Shown: positions 48,510-58,723, counted from the stretch's first letter. The stretch: DNA of 64,000 bases from Cryobacterium sp. Y29 (GCF_002929825.1 NZ_PJJN01000036.1:330272-394271), one strand, 5' to 3'. A program made the numbers and translations. Notes: a model not told the origin generated them from the sequence alone.

Positions 48510-48938
48510 TTACTCGGCCACCTCGCCGCTTGCCCAGAACACCTCTTCGGTCAGGCACGCCCTTAGCGTCGCCGAGAGCTCACTCGCTGTGAAAACCGGG
48601 TGGAAGCCGCCCCCGAGTCCTACCTCGTCGCCAGCGCTGATGACATAGCCGTCGGGAAGAATCACCTCATCGCTGCCGCCAATAGTCGTGCCCTGTGGGA
48701 ACACGATGAGGTAGGTCTCTTCTGCTTCGACCACCATGCAATCGCCACGCCCCCACGCGACTGTTCCCTCCGCGAGCGCCTGCTCTTGAACGTCACTCGT
48801 CTGCCCGGAGACGGCAATCAACCGGCCGTTCGGGGATTCCTGAACCGAGGTCGCCGACGTCGCCGAGCACGCGACGAGACCGACACTCACTGAAAGAACA
48901 ACCCCAATGCCGAGAGTCCTGCGCCACCAATTGCTCAT
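48510..48938 (-). CDS. Hypothetical lipoprotein
   Basis: 142 residues from the ATG at 48,938; the open frame continues 47 codons upstream without signal-like sequence. The N-terminus NWWRRTLGIGVVLSVSVG with the lipobox LVAC marks a lipoprotein. The mature part has SPNGRLIAVSGQTSDVQEQ, GRGDCMVVEAEETYLIVFPQ and LPDGYVISAGDEVGLGGG. It has two further cysteines that may form a disulfide. Family unknown. Its 3' end is followed by about 70 bp before repeat copy D. Confidence 0.7.
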   Translation of the reverse strand: MSNWWRRTLGIGVVLSVSVGLVACSATSATSVQESPNGRLIAVSGQTSDVQEQALAEGTVAWGRGDCMVVEAEETYLIVFPQGTTIGGSDEVILPDGYVISAGDEVGLGGGFHPVFTASELSATLRACLTEEVFWASGEVAE

Positions 48939-49214
48939 GTTTGGAGCATGGCATCCATCACGGCAGTGATGCCAGACCGCCGAAGCTATCGATGCCGAGT
49001 CGCAACTCGGACAGCCGCATTCGCGGCGGCCTGCGGCCCGCCGCAAACCGTCACCACCTGACCATCCGCCACACGGCACCGAAGCTCACGGAACACCATC
49101 GGCAGCAAAGGCCGACAACTTCGCCGTGCCCACCACCAAAACACCGCCCAGCAGTCAGCGACCCCGTTCACTCAAGGCGGACCGGTAGATCGAGGCTTAG
49201 TAAGATTTGGGTTC
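48939..49214. other. Intergenic region without a clear gene
   Basis: 276 bp between the lipoprotein gene and the probable DUF6994 gene. A 61-residue minus-strand frame over 48,986-49,171 shows no family pattern. The region holds the promoters of both divergent neighbours; no specific motif is visible. Confidence 0.4.
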
Positions 49215-49925
49215 ATGGGGCGAAACTTAGCTATCGATACGACGTTTGACGTGCGGACCGACGCTCGCGGAAAAGATCCTGACACGCACAGTCGAACACT
49301 TCGCTATTATCACATGCAGCTCTGGAGCAAACCCTTGCCCAGCGGCGTTCTGTTCGACTTGGACGACCACACGCCGGACGCGTATCTGCACCACAAGTCT
49401 GCCTTGGGCGAGTTCTACCTTGCGAGTGATTCCGTCATACCCACGTTCGCCAGCTGGTTCAGGATGGCGCACATTATCGACGAGATACCGGAAGTGGAAC
49501 GGAAGTCGTTCCACGACATCGGGTACACAATCGGCGGGATGATGCTTTTCCCCGGCAATAAGGTGGACGGTAAACAGACCATCAACGGTGCCCGCGGGTT
49601 CAATCAGAAGATCGCCGATCGGCTCGATCTCACCCTCGAAGGTGTACGACGGCACTACCTCGGCATGGGCAGCCCCCTCGGTGAGACGCTTGCCCGGTAT
49701 CCCGATTTCTTCGCTCTGTTCGAAAGCTTCGAAGGCTACGTGAAATTTTTCCTCCTGCAAGATCTTGTGAATGAAGACTCCACTGCAGTCAGGTTCTTGA
49801 TGCCGTTCGATGACTTCCGCCCGCCCGCATTTCCGAGGACGATGGCTGCCTATCAGGATTATCGGAGACTAACGATCGAGTTCGTCTCATCGCGAAATCG
49901 CCGAATCGCGGACTTTTGTAATTAG
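49215..49925 (+). CDS. Hypothetical protein, probably DUF6994 family
   Basis: 236 residues with no signal peptide or membrane segment. The run TFDVRTDARGKDPDTHSRTL, then LRYYHMQLWSKPLPSG, FDLDDHTPDAYLHH and DSVIPTFASW, agrees with my memory of DUF6994 proteins; the family name is tentative. The gene is complete, with ATG start and TAG stop, and lower in GC than the housekeeping genes. Function unknown. It lies within the accessory modules between repeat copies D and C. Confidence 0.65.
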   Translation: MGRNLAIDTTFDVRTDARGKDPDTHSRTLRYYHMQLWSKPLPSGVLFDLDDHTPDAYLHHKSALGEFYLASDSVIPTFASWFRMAHIIDEIPEVERKSFHDIGYTIGGMMLFPGNKVDGKQTINGARGFNQKIADRLDLTLEGVRRHYLGMGSPLGETLARYPDFFALFESFEGYVKFFLLQDLVNEDSTAVRFLMPFDDFRPPAFPRTMAAYQDYRRLTIEFVSSRNRRIADFCN

Positions 49926-50053
49926 CGCTCGCATCATGACGTACGTCGAGGCTTCCGCGACCACTTTGGCCAAATGAAGCAACGATTCGCCAGAGAAAGC
50001 GCGGTGACCGGCACGGGCGCCCATCACCGCTTCAAGCCCTGGATCCACTTGAA

Positions 50054-50083
50054 CTAGACGTTGAAACGGAACTCCACCACGTT
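50054..50083 (-). repeat. ychF 3'-end-like repeat, copy C
   Basis: The minus strand reads [13 protein letters not shown]. It matches copies A and B in 28 of 30 positions each and the real ychF 3' end (51,331-51,360) in 22 of 30. It begins three bases after the stop of the truncated DUF6493-like gene, so that gene is cut at the repeat. Confidence 0.65.
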
Positions 50084-50086
50084 ACG

Positions 50087-50968
50087 TTACAGAACAACCC
50101 CTGAACCGGGTGAGCGAGCGAGTGCGGTCGTCCCCGCCGCCGGCAGACCCAGGTCTGCACCGAGCTGAACGAACCAGCGGCGCTGGTAGGCGGGCAGATC
50201 ACTTCTCAAGGCTGACTCGACGCCTTGAACGACGAAGCTCCGACTCCACACTCCAGCCTCCACGAGCCCGGGCACGACCACTGTTCGAAGTGGATCGTTG
50301 ACATCACTCCGGTCGCTCTGCCTCAAAGAAGCACCTTTGATGCCACGCGTCGTGAAGAGACGAGCGAAGAGCACCCTGGTGACTTTCGGTCTCGCAAGCA
50401 GCCAGTACAAAAGCGGCTTCCCCGGCCTGTCAGCCCAACCGCTGATCAGCATCAAGACAGCTCCATCATGATGTGGTGCCTCGACGAGACCTTCTTCAAT
50501 CCACTCATACATCACGGCCCGACCCCGGTTACGGTCCCAGTTCTTGGGATTCGCTGCGAAATCCGAAGACCATTGATCGACGAACGCGATGAGGTCGTTG
50601 GGGAACAAGGCCGGGTACACCCACTGCGCAAACGAACGGTCCTCTGGTATCGGCCAGACTTTCGCGGCCTGAGCGGGCACTTTGGAGGCCAGCAGGACGG
50701 TGGTCGCCGCATCCCAGTGCCCTAGTTCCAATGGCCCTGTCCAGGCGTCAACGAATTGCGCGTACCCCCCGGGATAGTCTGCTCGCAGATCGCGAAGCCA
50801 CGAAGTCACCGTCGATGCTGAACTCGCGCACAGGATGGCCTTGGCCTGACCAACCAGGGGCTTGCACGCCGCGCGGCGCTCGTACGGCTCAACGGAAGCG
50901 AGTCGGGCCGCAAGGTCACCCGAACGGCCCGTTGCGAGGAGGTTCCTGAGCGAGTCGACCGTGAGCAT
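50087..50968 (-). CDS. Truncated DUF6493-like protein
   Basis: 293 residues. The sequence LRADYPGGYAQFVDAWTGPL, WDAATTVLLASKVPAQAAKV and YEWIEEGLVEAPHHDGAVLM resembles the N-terminal part of DUF6493 proteins, which are usually several hundred residues longer. It ends in SPGSGVVL and a TAA directly before repeat copy C. The missing C-terminal part suggests truncation when the neighbouring module was joined. The start overlaps the end of the HigA-like frame by 53 bases. Function unknown. Confidence 0.6.
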   Translation of the reverse strand: MLTVDSLRNLLATGRSGDLAARLASVEPYERRAACKPLVGQAKAILCASSASTVTSWLRDLRADYPGGYAQFVDAWTGPLELGHWDAATTVLLASKVPAQAAKVWPIPEDRSFAQWVYPALFPNDLIAFVDQWSSDFAANPKNWDRNRGRAVMYEWIEEGLVEAPHHDGAVLMLISGWADRPGKPLLYWLLARPKVTRVLFARLFTTRGIKGASLRQSDRSDVNDPLRTVVVPGLVEAGVWSRSFVVQGVESALRSDLPAYQRRWFVQLGADLGLPAAGTTALARSPGSGVVL

Positions 50969-51236
50969 AACCGAATGCTAGTCCGCTCTCCGCCCACCAG
51001 GTTCGCCGTGCCTCGAAAGAAGGGTCTTTGTCCCGCGGGCGGCGCGGAGTGATTGCCGCAATCTGCTCAGCCATGCGATCCTCGGCAACATCGCGGTCAT
51101 GCCGGTCCTGCAACGTCAACCAGAATTGCGCCGAGGTGCCGAAGTACCTGGCCAGGCGGAGAGCCGTGTTCGCGGTGATTCGACGCTGGCCGTGCACGAC
51201 CTCGTTGATGCGGCGAGGCGGCACACCGACGGACAC
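50916..51236 (-). CDS. HigA-like addiction-module antitoxin, 5'-truncated
   Basis: 106 residues from a GTG at 51,236. GVPPRRINEVVHGQRRITAN and TALRLARYFGTSAQFWL are the helix-turn-helix and following segment of HigA-type antitoxins. Normal HigA has about 25 further residues at the N-terminus (HPGE-type start). Here the matching upstream sequence is replaced, and the frame meets a TGA 54 bases upstream of the GTG. No HigB toxin gene is found nearby. The last 20 or so residues run into the DUF6493-like gene. It is probably a non-functional relic, though the DNA-binding helices are complete. Confidence 0.6.
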   Translation of the reverse strand: MSVGVPPRRINEVVHGQRRITANTALRLARYFGTSAQFWLTLQDRHDRDVAEDRMAEQIAAITPRRPRDKDPSFEARRTWWAESGLAFGYAHGRLAQEPPRNGPFG

Positions 51237-51330
51237 CGCGCTCGAGACGGCCCTCGCGGGCCTCCTCGGCCATCAGAAAAGGCTCTGGCGGACCTCCTCG
51301 ACCTGCAAGAAGCGGCCTTGGCCGGCCTGA

Positions 51331-52404
51331 TTAGACGTTAAACCTAAATTCGACCACGTCGCCGTCCTGCATGACGTATTCCTTGCCCTCGATGCGTGCC
51401 TTGCCCTTGGACCGAGCCTCGGCAATCGAACCGGCGGCCATGAGGTCTTCGAAGGAGAAGATCTCCGCCTTGATAAAGCCCTTCTGGAAGTCGGTGTGGA
51501 TGACTCCGGCGGCCTGCGGCGCGGTCCAGCCCTTGTGGATGGTCCAGGCGCGGCACTCTTTGGGGCCGGCCGTGAGGTAGGTCTGCAGGCCGAGTGTGTC
51601 GAAGCCGATGCGGGCGAGCTGGTCGAGGCCGCTCTCGGCCTGACCGGTCGAGGCAAGCATCTCGGCGGCGTCTTCAGCGTCGAGTTCGCTGAGCTCACTC
51701 TCGAGCTTGGCGTCGAGGAAGACGGCGTTCGCGGGAGCGACGAGCGCGGCGAGGGTATCGAGCCTGGCCTGGTCCTGCAGCACGGCCTCATCGACGTTGA
51801 AGACATAGATGAACGGCTTCGCGGTCAGCAGGCCAAGCTCGCGAATCGGCTCGATATCGAGCGTCGCCGAGGACAGCGGCTGGCCACCGTCGAGGATGGC
51901 CTGCGCCTTGAGCGCGGTTTCCAGAACGAGCGGCGCCAGCTTGCGGCCCTTGACCTCTTTCTCGAAGCGCAGCACGGCTTTCTCGAGGGTCTGCAGGTCG
52001 GCGAGGATCAGCTCGGTGTTGATGGTTTCCATATCGCCGGCCGGGTTGACTTTGCCGTCGACGTGCACCACGTCGGGGTCGGCGAATCCGCGGATAACCT
52101 GGGCGATGGCATCCGCTTCGCGAATGTTGGCGAGGAATTTGTTGCCGAGGCCCTCCCCCTCGCTCGCACCACGAACGATGCCGGCGATGTCGACGAACGA
52201 AACCGGTGCCGGCAGCAGCGCCTTGCTGCCATAAATGGTTGCCAGGTCGGCCAGGCGCGAATCGGGCAGGTTCACGATTCCAACGTTGGGCTCAATCGTT
52301 GCGAACGGGTAGTTCGCTGCGAGCACGTTGTTCTTGGTCAGGGCGTTGAAGAGGGTGGACTTGCCCACATTGGGGAGTCCGACGATTGCAATAGTAAGAG
52401 CCAC
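51331..52404 (-). CDS. ychF: Redox-regulated ATPase/GTPase YchF
   Basis: 357-residue P-loop protein of the Obg/OLA1 group, universally conserved, which binds ATP in preference to GTP and is linked to ribosome function and oxidative stress. G1 is GLPNVGKST (residues 8-16), G3 [10 protein letters not shown], and a coiled region and C-terminal TGS domain follow. The last residues are [11 protein letters not shown]. The codons of that tail (GTC GAA TTT AGG TTT AAC GTC TAA) are A/T-rich with a rare AGG, unlike the rest of the gene. The 3' end is the proposed integration site of the region to its left. Confidence 0.96.
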   Translation of the reverse strand: MALTIAIVGLPNVGKSTLFNALTKNNVLAANYPFATIEPNVGIVNLPDSRLADLATIYGSKALLPAPVSFVDIAGIVRGASEGEGLGNKFLANIREADAIAQVIRGFADPDVVHVDGKVNPAGDMETINTELILADLQTLEKAVLRFEKEVKGRKLAPLVLETALKAQAILDGGQPLSSATLDIEPIRELGLLTAKPFIYVFNVDEAVLQDQARLDTLAALVAPANAVFLDAKLESELSELDAEDAAEMLASTGQAESGLDQLARIGFDTLGLQTYLTAGPKECRAWTIHKGWTAPQAAGVIHTDFQKGFIKAEIFSFEDLMAAGSIAEARSKGKARIEGKEYVMQDGDVVEFRFNV

Positions 52405-52468
52405 GAGAGCTTATTCTACCGGCAGCTCGGGACGCGGGCTCTGTCGGTGGCCCGTGAGAGCATAAGGT

Positions 52469-53083
52469 GTGCTGAATTTTACCGCGATCGATTTCGAAAC
52501 CGCCAACTCTTCTGGCGCCTCGGCGTGCTCCGTCGGGATGGTTAAAGTTCGTCACGGCGTGGTCGTCGATTCGGCCTACTGGCTCATTGCCCCGCCTCCC
52601 GGTCACGATGAATTCTCCGAGTGGAACACGCGTATTCACGGCATCACCGCAGCGGATGTCGTGGGTGCAGCGACCTGGGCCGAGCAGCTTCCGCAGCTGG
52701 TCGCCTTCGTCGACGGCGACGACCTCGTGGCCCACAACGCCGGGTTCGACCTCGGCGTGATCAAGACGGCGTCGCTCGTGACAGGCCAGCCGGTGCCCGA
52801 CTTGCGCTATGTCTGCAGCCTGCAGGTGGCCCGCCGCACCTATCATCTGGAGTCGTATCGGCTACCGGTGGCGGCCATGGCGGCCGGTTTTGAGGACTTC
52901 TCGCATCACAATGCGCTCGCTGACGCCGAGGCATGTGCGGCCATCATGATTCACGCGGCTGGGCGCCACGAAGTTGACACGCTTGAGCAGCTTGCCCATG
53001 TGACCCGGGTCAAGGTCGGCGTAATTGGGCCGGTAGCCACCCGGGAGCACGCGTCCACGCACGGTCCGATGGCGCTCAGCTAG
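52469..53083 (+). CDS. DnaQ-like 3'-5' exonuclease domain protein
   Basis: 204 residues starting with GTG. The DEDD-type active site is present: FTAIDFETAN (Asp, Glu), VAHNAGFDLGV, and HHNALADAEACA with the last Asp. This is the fold of DNA polymerase III epsilon and related RNase T-like exonucleases. No polymerase or BRCT domain accompanies it. It is divergent from ychF with 64 bp between starts. Its role is likely DNA or RNA end processing, with substrate not known. Confidence 0.88.
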   Translation: MLNFTAIDFETANSSGASACSVGMVKVRHGVVVDSAYWLIAPPPGHDEFSEWNTRIHGITAADVVGAATWAEQLPQLVAFVDGDDLVAHNAGFDLGVIKTASLVTGQPVPDLRYVCSLQVARRTYHLESYRLPVAAMAAGFEDFSHHNALADAEACAAIMIHAAGRHEVDTLEQLAHVTRVKVGVIGPVATREHASTHGPMALS

Positions 53084-53157
53084 TCAGAGCAAGCCAGCAA
53101 TTCGCCTGATCCGAGTGTCATTTCGGCGGTGTCGGTGGGCACTGGCAGACTTAAAGC

Positions 53158-54606
53158 ATGGAACCAATGCTGAGTTTGATTGTCGGTCTCGTCATCGGCG
53201 CCGCGTTGGGCGCCCTACTCACGCTGGTGCTCGCACAACGTCGCGGCGCGGGCGCTACCGGCCACGACTCGCTCGTTGTCGATCCCGCCGTGCTCGAGGC
53301 ACGCCATCAGGTGGCCCTCGCCGAGGCTCGGGCGAGTGAGGCCACCGTTCGCGCCGCACTGCAGAGTGAGCTGTCGGCCGCCCTCGCCACCGTCGACGGA
53401 CTCTCTGCGCAGATTGAGCACGACCGGGCCACGGCGCGCGAAACCGGCGAACGGCAGCGTTCTGACCAACACCTGCAGTCCGAGAGGGAGAAACGCGAAC
53501 ACCTCGTACTCGAAGCCCTCAGCCCCGTGCGCGAAACCCTGCGCACCATGCAGGAAAAGGTCACCGAGCTCGAAACCCAGCGCAGTGAACAGTACGGATC
53601 ACTCTCGGAGCAACTCAAGCAAGCCCAGATTTCTGACCAACAGCTACGGGTGACCACCGAATCGCTCGCGAGCGCCCTGCGTTCCAACAGCACCCGCGGT
53701 GTGTGGGGAGAGACCCAACTGCGGCGCGTGGTCGAAGCCGCCGGCCTCGCCCAGTATGTGGATTTCAACACGCAGACCAACATCTCGACAGATGCCGGGC
53801 TCGGCCGGCCCGACATGGTCGTGCGCCTGCCCGGCAACAAGTCGATCGCGATCGACGCGAAGGTTCCCCTCGAGCACTATATCGAGGCGAGCACCATTCC
53901 CTACACGGCCACCGGCGAGGAAGGCGCCCGCCGCAAGTTACTGATCGACAAGCACGTGAAAGCTGTGCGCGTGCACATCGACGCGCTCGCCAAGAAGACC
54001 TACTGGGAAGGTTTCGATGCCAGCCCAGAGTTCGTGATCGCGTTTATACCGAGCGAGTCCCTGCTGTCAGCGGCGCTCGAGGCCGACCCGTCAATTCTGG
54101 ATTACTCGTTCAGTAAACGAGTGGCCCTGGCGTCGCCGGTGAATCTGTGGGCGGTGCTGAAGACGGTGGCTTTCACCTGGCAGCAACAGGCGGTGACCGA
54201 CGAGGCGCAGAAACTCTTCGACCTCGGCAATGCCCTGTACCAGCGGCTCGGTGCGTTGTCAGGCCATGCCGAGTCGCTGCGCAAAGCGCTGGAGCGCACG
54301 GTGGACAGCTACAACAAGTTCGCCAACTCGCTGGAGTCCCGGGTGCTCGTGACCGCCCGGCAGTTTCCCGGGATCGACCAGACCAAGATCGGGCTGCTCA
54401 CCGAACCCACCGTCATCCACGATTCCCCGCGCAAACTGACCGCGCCCGAGTTCGAGGCGTCAGCATCCGAACGCGACACGCTGGACCTTCCACCGGGATT
54501 GGACGGCGCTGACTTGAACGGCGCTGACTTGAACGAGGCTAAACACAGCGTGATCAACCGACGTCTCGCTGGTGTCGACGAATCTGATTCCGAGGTACCC
54601 GCGTAG
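53158..54606 (+). CDS. rmuC: DNA recombination protein RmuC
   Basis: 482 residues. One N-terminal membrane segment (LSLIVGLVIGAALGALLTLV) is followed by a long coiled coil at about residues 45-165 (AEARASEATVRAALQSELSA). The RmuC nuclease-like domain follows: RGVWGETQLRRVVEAAGL, YVDFNTQ and IAIDAKVPLEHY. RmuC limits inversions and other rearrangements. The C-terminus has a short Asp/Leu/Asn repeat (LNGADLN) that is not conserved. It ends upstream of a large hairpin shared with glpX. Confidence 0.9.
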   Translation: MEPMLSLIVGLVIGAALGALLTLVLAQRRGAGATGHDSLVVDPAVLEARHQVALAEARASEATVRAALQSELSAALATVDGLSAQIEHDRATARETGERQRSDQHLQSEREKREHLVLEALSPVRETLRTMQEKVTELETQRSEQYGSLSEQLKQAQISDQQLRVTTESLASALRSNSTRGVWGETQLRRVVEAAGLAQYVDFNTQTNISTDAGLGRPDMVVRLPGNKSIAIDAKVPLEHYIEASTIPYTATGEEGARRKLLIDKHVKAVRVHIDALAKKTYWEGFDASPEFVIAFIPSESLLSAALEADPSILDYSFSKRVALASPVNLWAVLKTVAFTWQQQAVTDEAQKLFDLGNALYQRLGALSGHAESLRKALERTVDSYNKFANSLESRVLVTARQFPGIDQTKIGLLTEPTVIHDSPRKLTAPEFEASASERDTLDLPPGLDGADLNGADLNEAKHSVINRRLAGVDESDSEVPA

Positions 54607-54645
54607 CTCGGTTTCCGCACTACCATGCGCCGTGCAGGCGACTCA

Positions 54646-54697
54646 CGAAACTGCACGCCTCGCATCTGAATGAACAGATTCAAGGCGTGCAGTTTCG
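54646..54697. terminator. Large nested hairpin between convergent rmuC and glpX
   Basis: CGAAACTGCACGCCT (54,646-54,660) pairs perfectly with AGGCGTGCAGTTTCG (54,683-54,697). With one bulge the stem extends by CTCAC/GTGAG. The loop contains the second inverted repeat ATCTG and CAGAT. It lies between two converging genes, so it is probably a bidirectional terminator. Confidence 0.7.
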
Positions 54698-54725
54698 GTG
54701 AGGCCCGAGATGCCGGTTGAAGCGC

Positions 54726-55712
54726 TTACAGCCACTTTTCAGCGAGGTGCTCGGCGATGACGCGACGAGCCGTGCCTGAACGCGAGCGCAGCACGATGCT
54801 TTCAGTGCGGATCATCGGGCCTTTACGACGCACGCCGTCGACCAGTCCGCCGTCGGTCACACCGGTCGCCACGAAGAACGTATTGTCACCGCTGACCATG
54901 TCTTCGATCTCCAGCAACTTGTCGATGTCGAGCCCGGCCGCGACGCCACGGGCACGCTCAGCGTCGTCCTTCGGGGCGAGACGTCCCTGCATATAGCCGC
55001 CGAGCGCCTTCAGTGCGCAGGCCGTGGTGATGCCTTCCGGGCTTCCGCCGATACCGACGCACATGTCGATGCGGGTCTCGTAGCGGGCGGCATTGATTCC
55101 GCCCGCGACATCGCCGTCGAGCATGAGGCGTGTGCCAGCACCGGCACTGCGAATGGCTTCGATCAAGCCAGCGTGGCGCGGACGGTCGAGCACGGCGATC
55201 GTTATTTCACCGACCGGCTTTTTCATAGCCTGCGCCAGATCGCGAATGTTATCGGCGATCGGCTGGTCCAGGCTGACGACGCCGCGACCGGCCGCACCGG
55301 TGACGATCTTGTCCATGTAAAAGATCGATGAGGCGTCGAGCATGGTGCCACGGTCCGACACTGCGATGACGGAGACCGCGTTCTGGCGGCCGGCGGCTGT
55401 GAGGCTCGTGCCGTCAATCGGGTCCACCGCGATATCGCAGGCGGGGCCACGGCCGTTGCCGACGTGCTCCCCGTTGAAGAGCATGGGGGCTTCGTCTTTT
55501 TCACCCTCACCGATAACAATGAGGCCGTCGAAGTTGACGGTGCCCAGGAAGACGCGCATAGCGTCGACGGCAGCCTTGTCGGCGGCGTTCTTGTCGCCGC
55601 GGCCGATGAAGGGTACGGCACGGATGGCTGCGGCCTCGGTGGCGCGCACGAGCTCCATAGCGAGGTTACGGTCGGGGTGTTGAAACAGAGTGGCGGTCTC
55701 GGTGCTGTTCAA
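54726..55712 (-). CDS. glpX: Fructose-1,6-bisphosphatase class II
   Basis: 328 residues from a TTG start at 55,712, chosen because GGGAGG lies six bases upstream; upstream codons in the frame are unsupported. The enzyme dephosphorylates fructose-1,6-bisphosphate in gluconeogenesis. GlpX signatures: GRGDKNAADKAAVDAMR, IVIGEGEKDEAPML, and the metal/substrate loop DIAVDPIDGTSLTAAGRQNA. The length is usual for the family. It lies head to head with fbaA, which makes its substrate in the gluconeogenic direction. Confidence 0.95.
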   Translation of the reverse strand: MNSTETATLFQHPDRNLAMELVRATEAAAIRAVPFIGRGDKNAADKAAVDAMRVFLGTVNFDGLIVIGEGEKDEAPMLFNGEHVGNGRGPACDIAVDPIDGTSLTAAGRQNAVSVIAVSDRGTMLDASSIFYMDKIVTGAAGRGVVSLDQPIADNIRDLAQAMKKPVGEITIAVLDRPRHAGLIEAIRSAGAGTRLMLDGDVAGGINAARYETRIDMCVGIGGSPEGITTACALKALGGYMQGRLAPKDDAERARGVAAGLDIDKLLEIEDMVSGDNTFFVATGVTDGGLVDGVRRKGPMIRTESIVLRSRSGTARRVIAEHLAEKWL

Positions 55713-55866
55713 AAGGTCCTCCCGGACGTAAGTTCGACTTCGATTACGACGGATGCGCGGCGGGTCGCGCGGATTGTCCGCCCGAGTCACCCTATCGCGA
55801 GGGACCACGCCGAACCGGGCATCGCTAGACTCGGGTCACACCCCCGCACAGTTTCGAGGAGAAGCA

Positions 55867-56892
<1,026 letters not shown>

Positions 56893-56909
56893 AGCACGCA
56901 GTTAGAGCA

Positions 56910-57530
56910 ATGTCAGAGAACCCGGACTCCGTTCCACCCCCCGCGAAAGACCCACGCCCACGGCCCCAGTACGGTGAACTCGCCCCTGAGGGCTGGACCT
57001 GGCAGCCTCCGCAAGGAGAAGCCGGGGTTGAACCCGCTCCCGCCCCCATTGTCGGGGCCGGGGCGGGCGGGCCGCCACGCGCGAACCAGCCGGTCATTCC
57101 GGCGGCTCCGTCACACCCGGAACAGCAGTACCAGCGGGGCCAACCATCCTGGCCAGCCAAGCGCACCGCGCCACGCTGGGACCGGCCGTTGACAATCGGG
57201 CTGCTGGCGTTCGGACTGCTGGCCACCCTGTACGGCGCGTTTTCACTCGGTGCGCTCCCCGACGCCATGCAGTTGATCTACACCCAGCAGGGGCTGGGAA
57301 CCTACACGCCCACCGCCAACATTGGCCCGTTGACCTCGGTCGGGGCCATCGCCGTGGTGTTCGTTTGGCTGGCTGCCACGGCGGTATCGATTGGCCTGCT
57401 GCTGAGACACCGCCGAGCGTTCTACGTACCGATCATCGGGGGCGCCGTCTCGACCGTTGTGCTGTTCTCCTTCATTCTCGCCGCTATGCTCGGCGACCAG
57501 ACGCTCATCAACTTCCTGAGCCAGCAGTAG
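56910..57530 (+). CDS. Membrane protein, probably DUF6264 family
   Basis: 206 residues from the ATG at 56,910, 17 bp after fbaA. A Pro-rich cytoplasmic N-terminus with KDPRPRPQYGELAPEGW and WTWQPPQ precedes three or four hydrophobic segments (LTIGLLAFGLLATLYGAF, VGAIAVVFVWLAATAVSIGL, VSTVVLFSFILAAML). The layout fits the DUF6264 proteins I know from Microbacteriaceae. Function unknown. It is convergent with ispH, 17 bp away. Confidence 0.7.
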   Translation: MSENPDSVPPPAKDPRPRPQYGELAPEGWTWQPPQGEAGVEPAPAPIVGAGAGGPPRANQPVIPAAPSHPEQQYQRGQPSWPAKRTAPRWDRPLTIGLLAFGLLATLYGAFSLGALPDAMQLIYTQQGLGTYTPTANIGPLTSVGAIAVVFVWLAATAVSIGLLLRHRRAFYVPIIGGAVSTVVLFSFILAAMLGDQTLINFLSQQ

Positions 57531-57547
57531 TTCGCGCGCCTCGGTCG

Positions 57548-58639
57548 CTACTCGGCCGGGGCGGCGCGACCGCCGAAGGCACGGGTATCCGTTTCGCCGG
57601 AGAGGTCTTGGCGCAGTTCCTTGGGCAGCGAGAAGATGAGGTCTTCCTGGGCGGTCTTGACCTGCTCGACGTCGCTGTAACCGGCATCGGCGAGCGCTTC
57701 AAGCAGTTCGTCGACGAGTTCTTCGGGAACGGATGCCCCACTCGTCACCCCCACGGTCACCGCATTGTCGAGCCACTCCTGTTTGACCTCGCTGGCGAAG
57801 TCGACGCGGTACGCGGCCTTGGCACCATATTCCAGGGCCACTTCGACCAGGCGCACCGAGTTGGACGAGTTGGCGGAACCGACCACGATCACCAGGTCGG
57901 AGTCGCGGGCGACCTTCTTGATGGCGACCTGACGGTTCTGGGTGGCGTAGCAGATGTCGTCGCTCGGCGGATCCTGCAGGTTGGGAAAACGCGCCCGCAA
58001 CCGGCGCACGGTTTCCATGGTCTCGTCGACACTCAGCGTGGTCTGCGACAGCCAGACCACGCGGTCCGGGTCGCGCACAACGACCGTGTCGGCTTCGTCG
58101 GGGCTGCCGACGAGGGTGGTGTGCTCGGGGGCCTCGCCGGCGGTGCCTTCGACCTCTTCGTGGCCTTCGTGGCCGATCAGCAGAATCTGAAAATCGTCGC
58201 GGGCGAAGCGCACGGCTTCGCGGTGCACCTTGGTCACGAGCGGGCACGTGGCGTCGATGGCCTGCAGGCCGCGTGCGGCAGCCGCGTTGACGACGGCCGG
58301 GGAGACGCCGTGGGCGCTGAAGACGATGTGCGCGCCGTGCGGCACCTCATCGACCTCGTCGACGAAGATCGCACCCAGATTTTCGAGCTCGGAAACCACG
58401 TGGACGTTGTGCACGATCTGCTTGCGCACGTAAACCGGGGCCCCGTAGTGCTCGAGCGCCTTCTCGACCGCGATGACCGCACGGTCGACCCCGGCGCAGT
58501 ACCCGCGCGGGGCAGCGAGCAGCACGCGCTTCTGTCCGACCACCGGGGTATCCTTGAGTCTGTTGCGAGCACTGGGAATGCGCGGCATACCCAGGCCGAT
58601 AACGGGAGGCTTGCTTGTAGTGTGCGCGCTGGTGTTCAC
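57548..58639 (-). CDS. ispH: 4-hydroxy-3-methylbut-2-enyl diphosphate reductase
   Basis: Last enzyme of the MEP isoprenoid pathway, 363 residues, an iron-sulfur protein producing IPP and DMAPP. The three conserved cysteines are in [15 protein letters not shown] and [34 protein letters not shown] and [10 protein letters not shown] are signature segments. The start is taken as the GTG at 58,639; an ATG 17 codons later is also possible. It is divergent from xseA with 84 bp between starts. Confidence 0.95.
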   Translation of the reverse strand: MNTSAHTTSKPPVIGLGMPRIPSARNRLKDTPVVGQKRVLLAAPRGYCAGVDRAVIAVEKALEHYGAPVYVRKQIVHNVHVVSELENLGAIFVDEVDEVPHGAHIVFSAHGVSPAVVNAAAARGLQAIDATCPLVTKVHREAVRFARDDFQILLIGHEGHEEVEGTAGEAPEHTTLVGSPDEADTVVVRDPDRVVWLSQTTLSVDETMETVRRLRARFPNLQDPPSDDICYATQNRQVAIKKVARDSDLVIVVGSANSSNSVRLVEVALEYGAKAAYRVDFASEVKQEWLDNAVTVGVTSGASVPEELVDELLEALADAGYSDVEQVKTAQEDLIFSLPKELRQDLSGETDTRAFGGRAAPAE

Positions 58640-58723
58640 CGCCTCAGTCTACGCACGCACGACCGAAGAAATCTGGGAGGATCCGACTGTGCCCACAGCC
58701 ACCACAACACCCAGGACCACCGC

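Noticed and set aside
57365..58723. Long N-terminal extension of XseA (to 860 residues)
   Set aside because: The extra part overlaps ispH on the other strand and the DUF6264-like gene; XseA homology begins at the ATG at 58,724.
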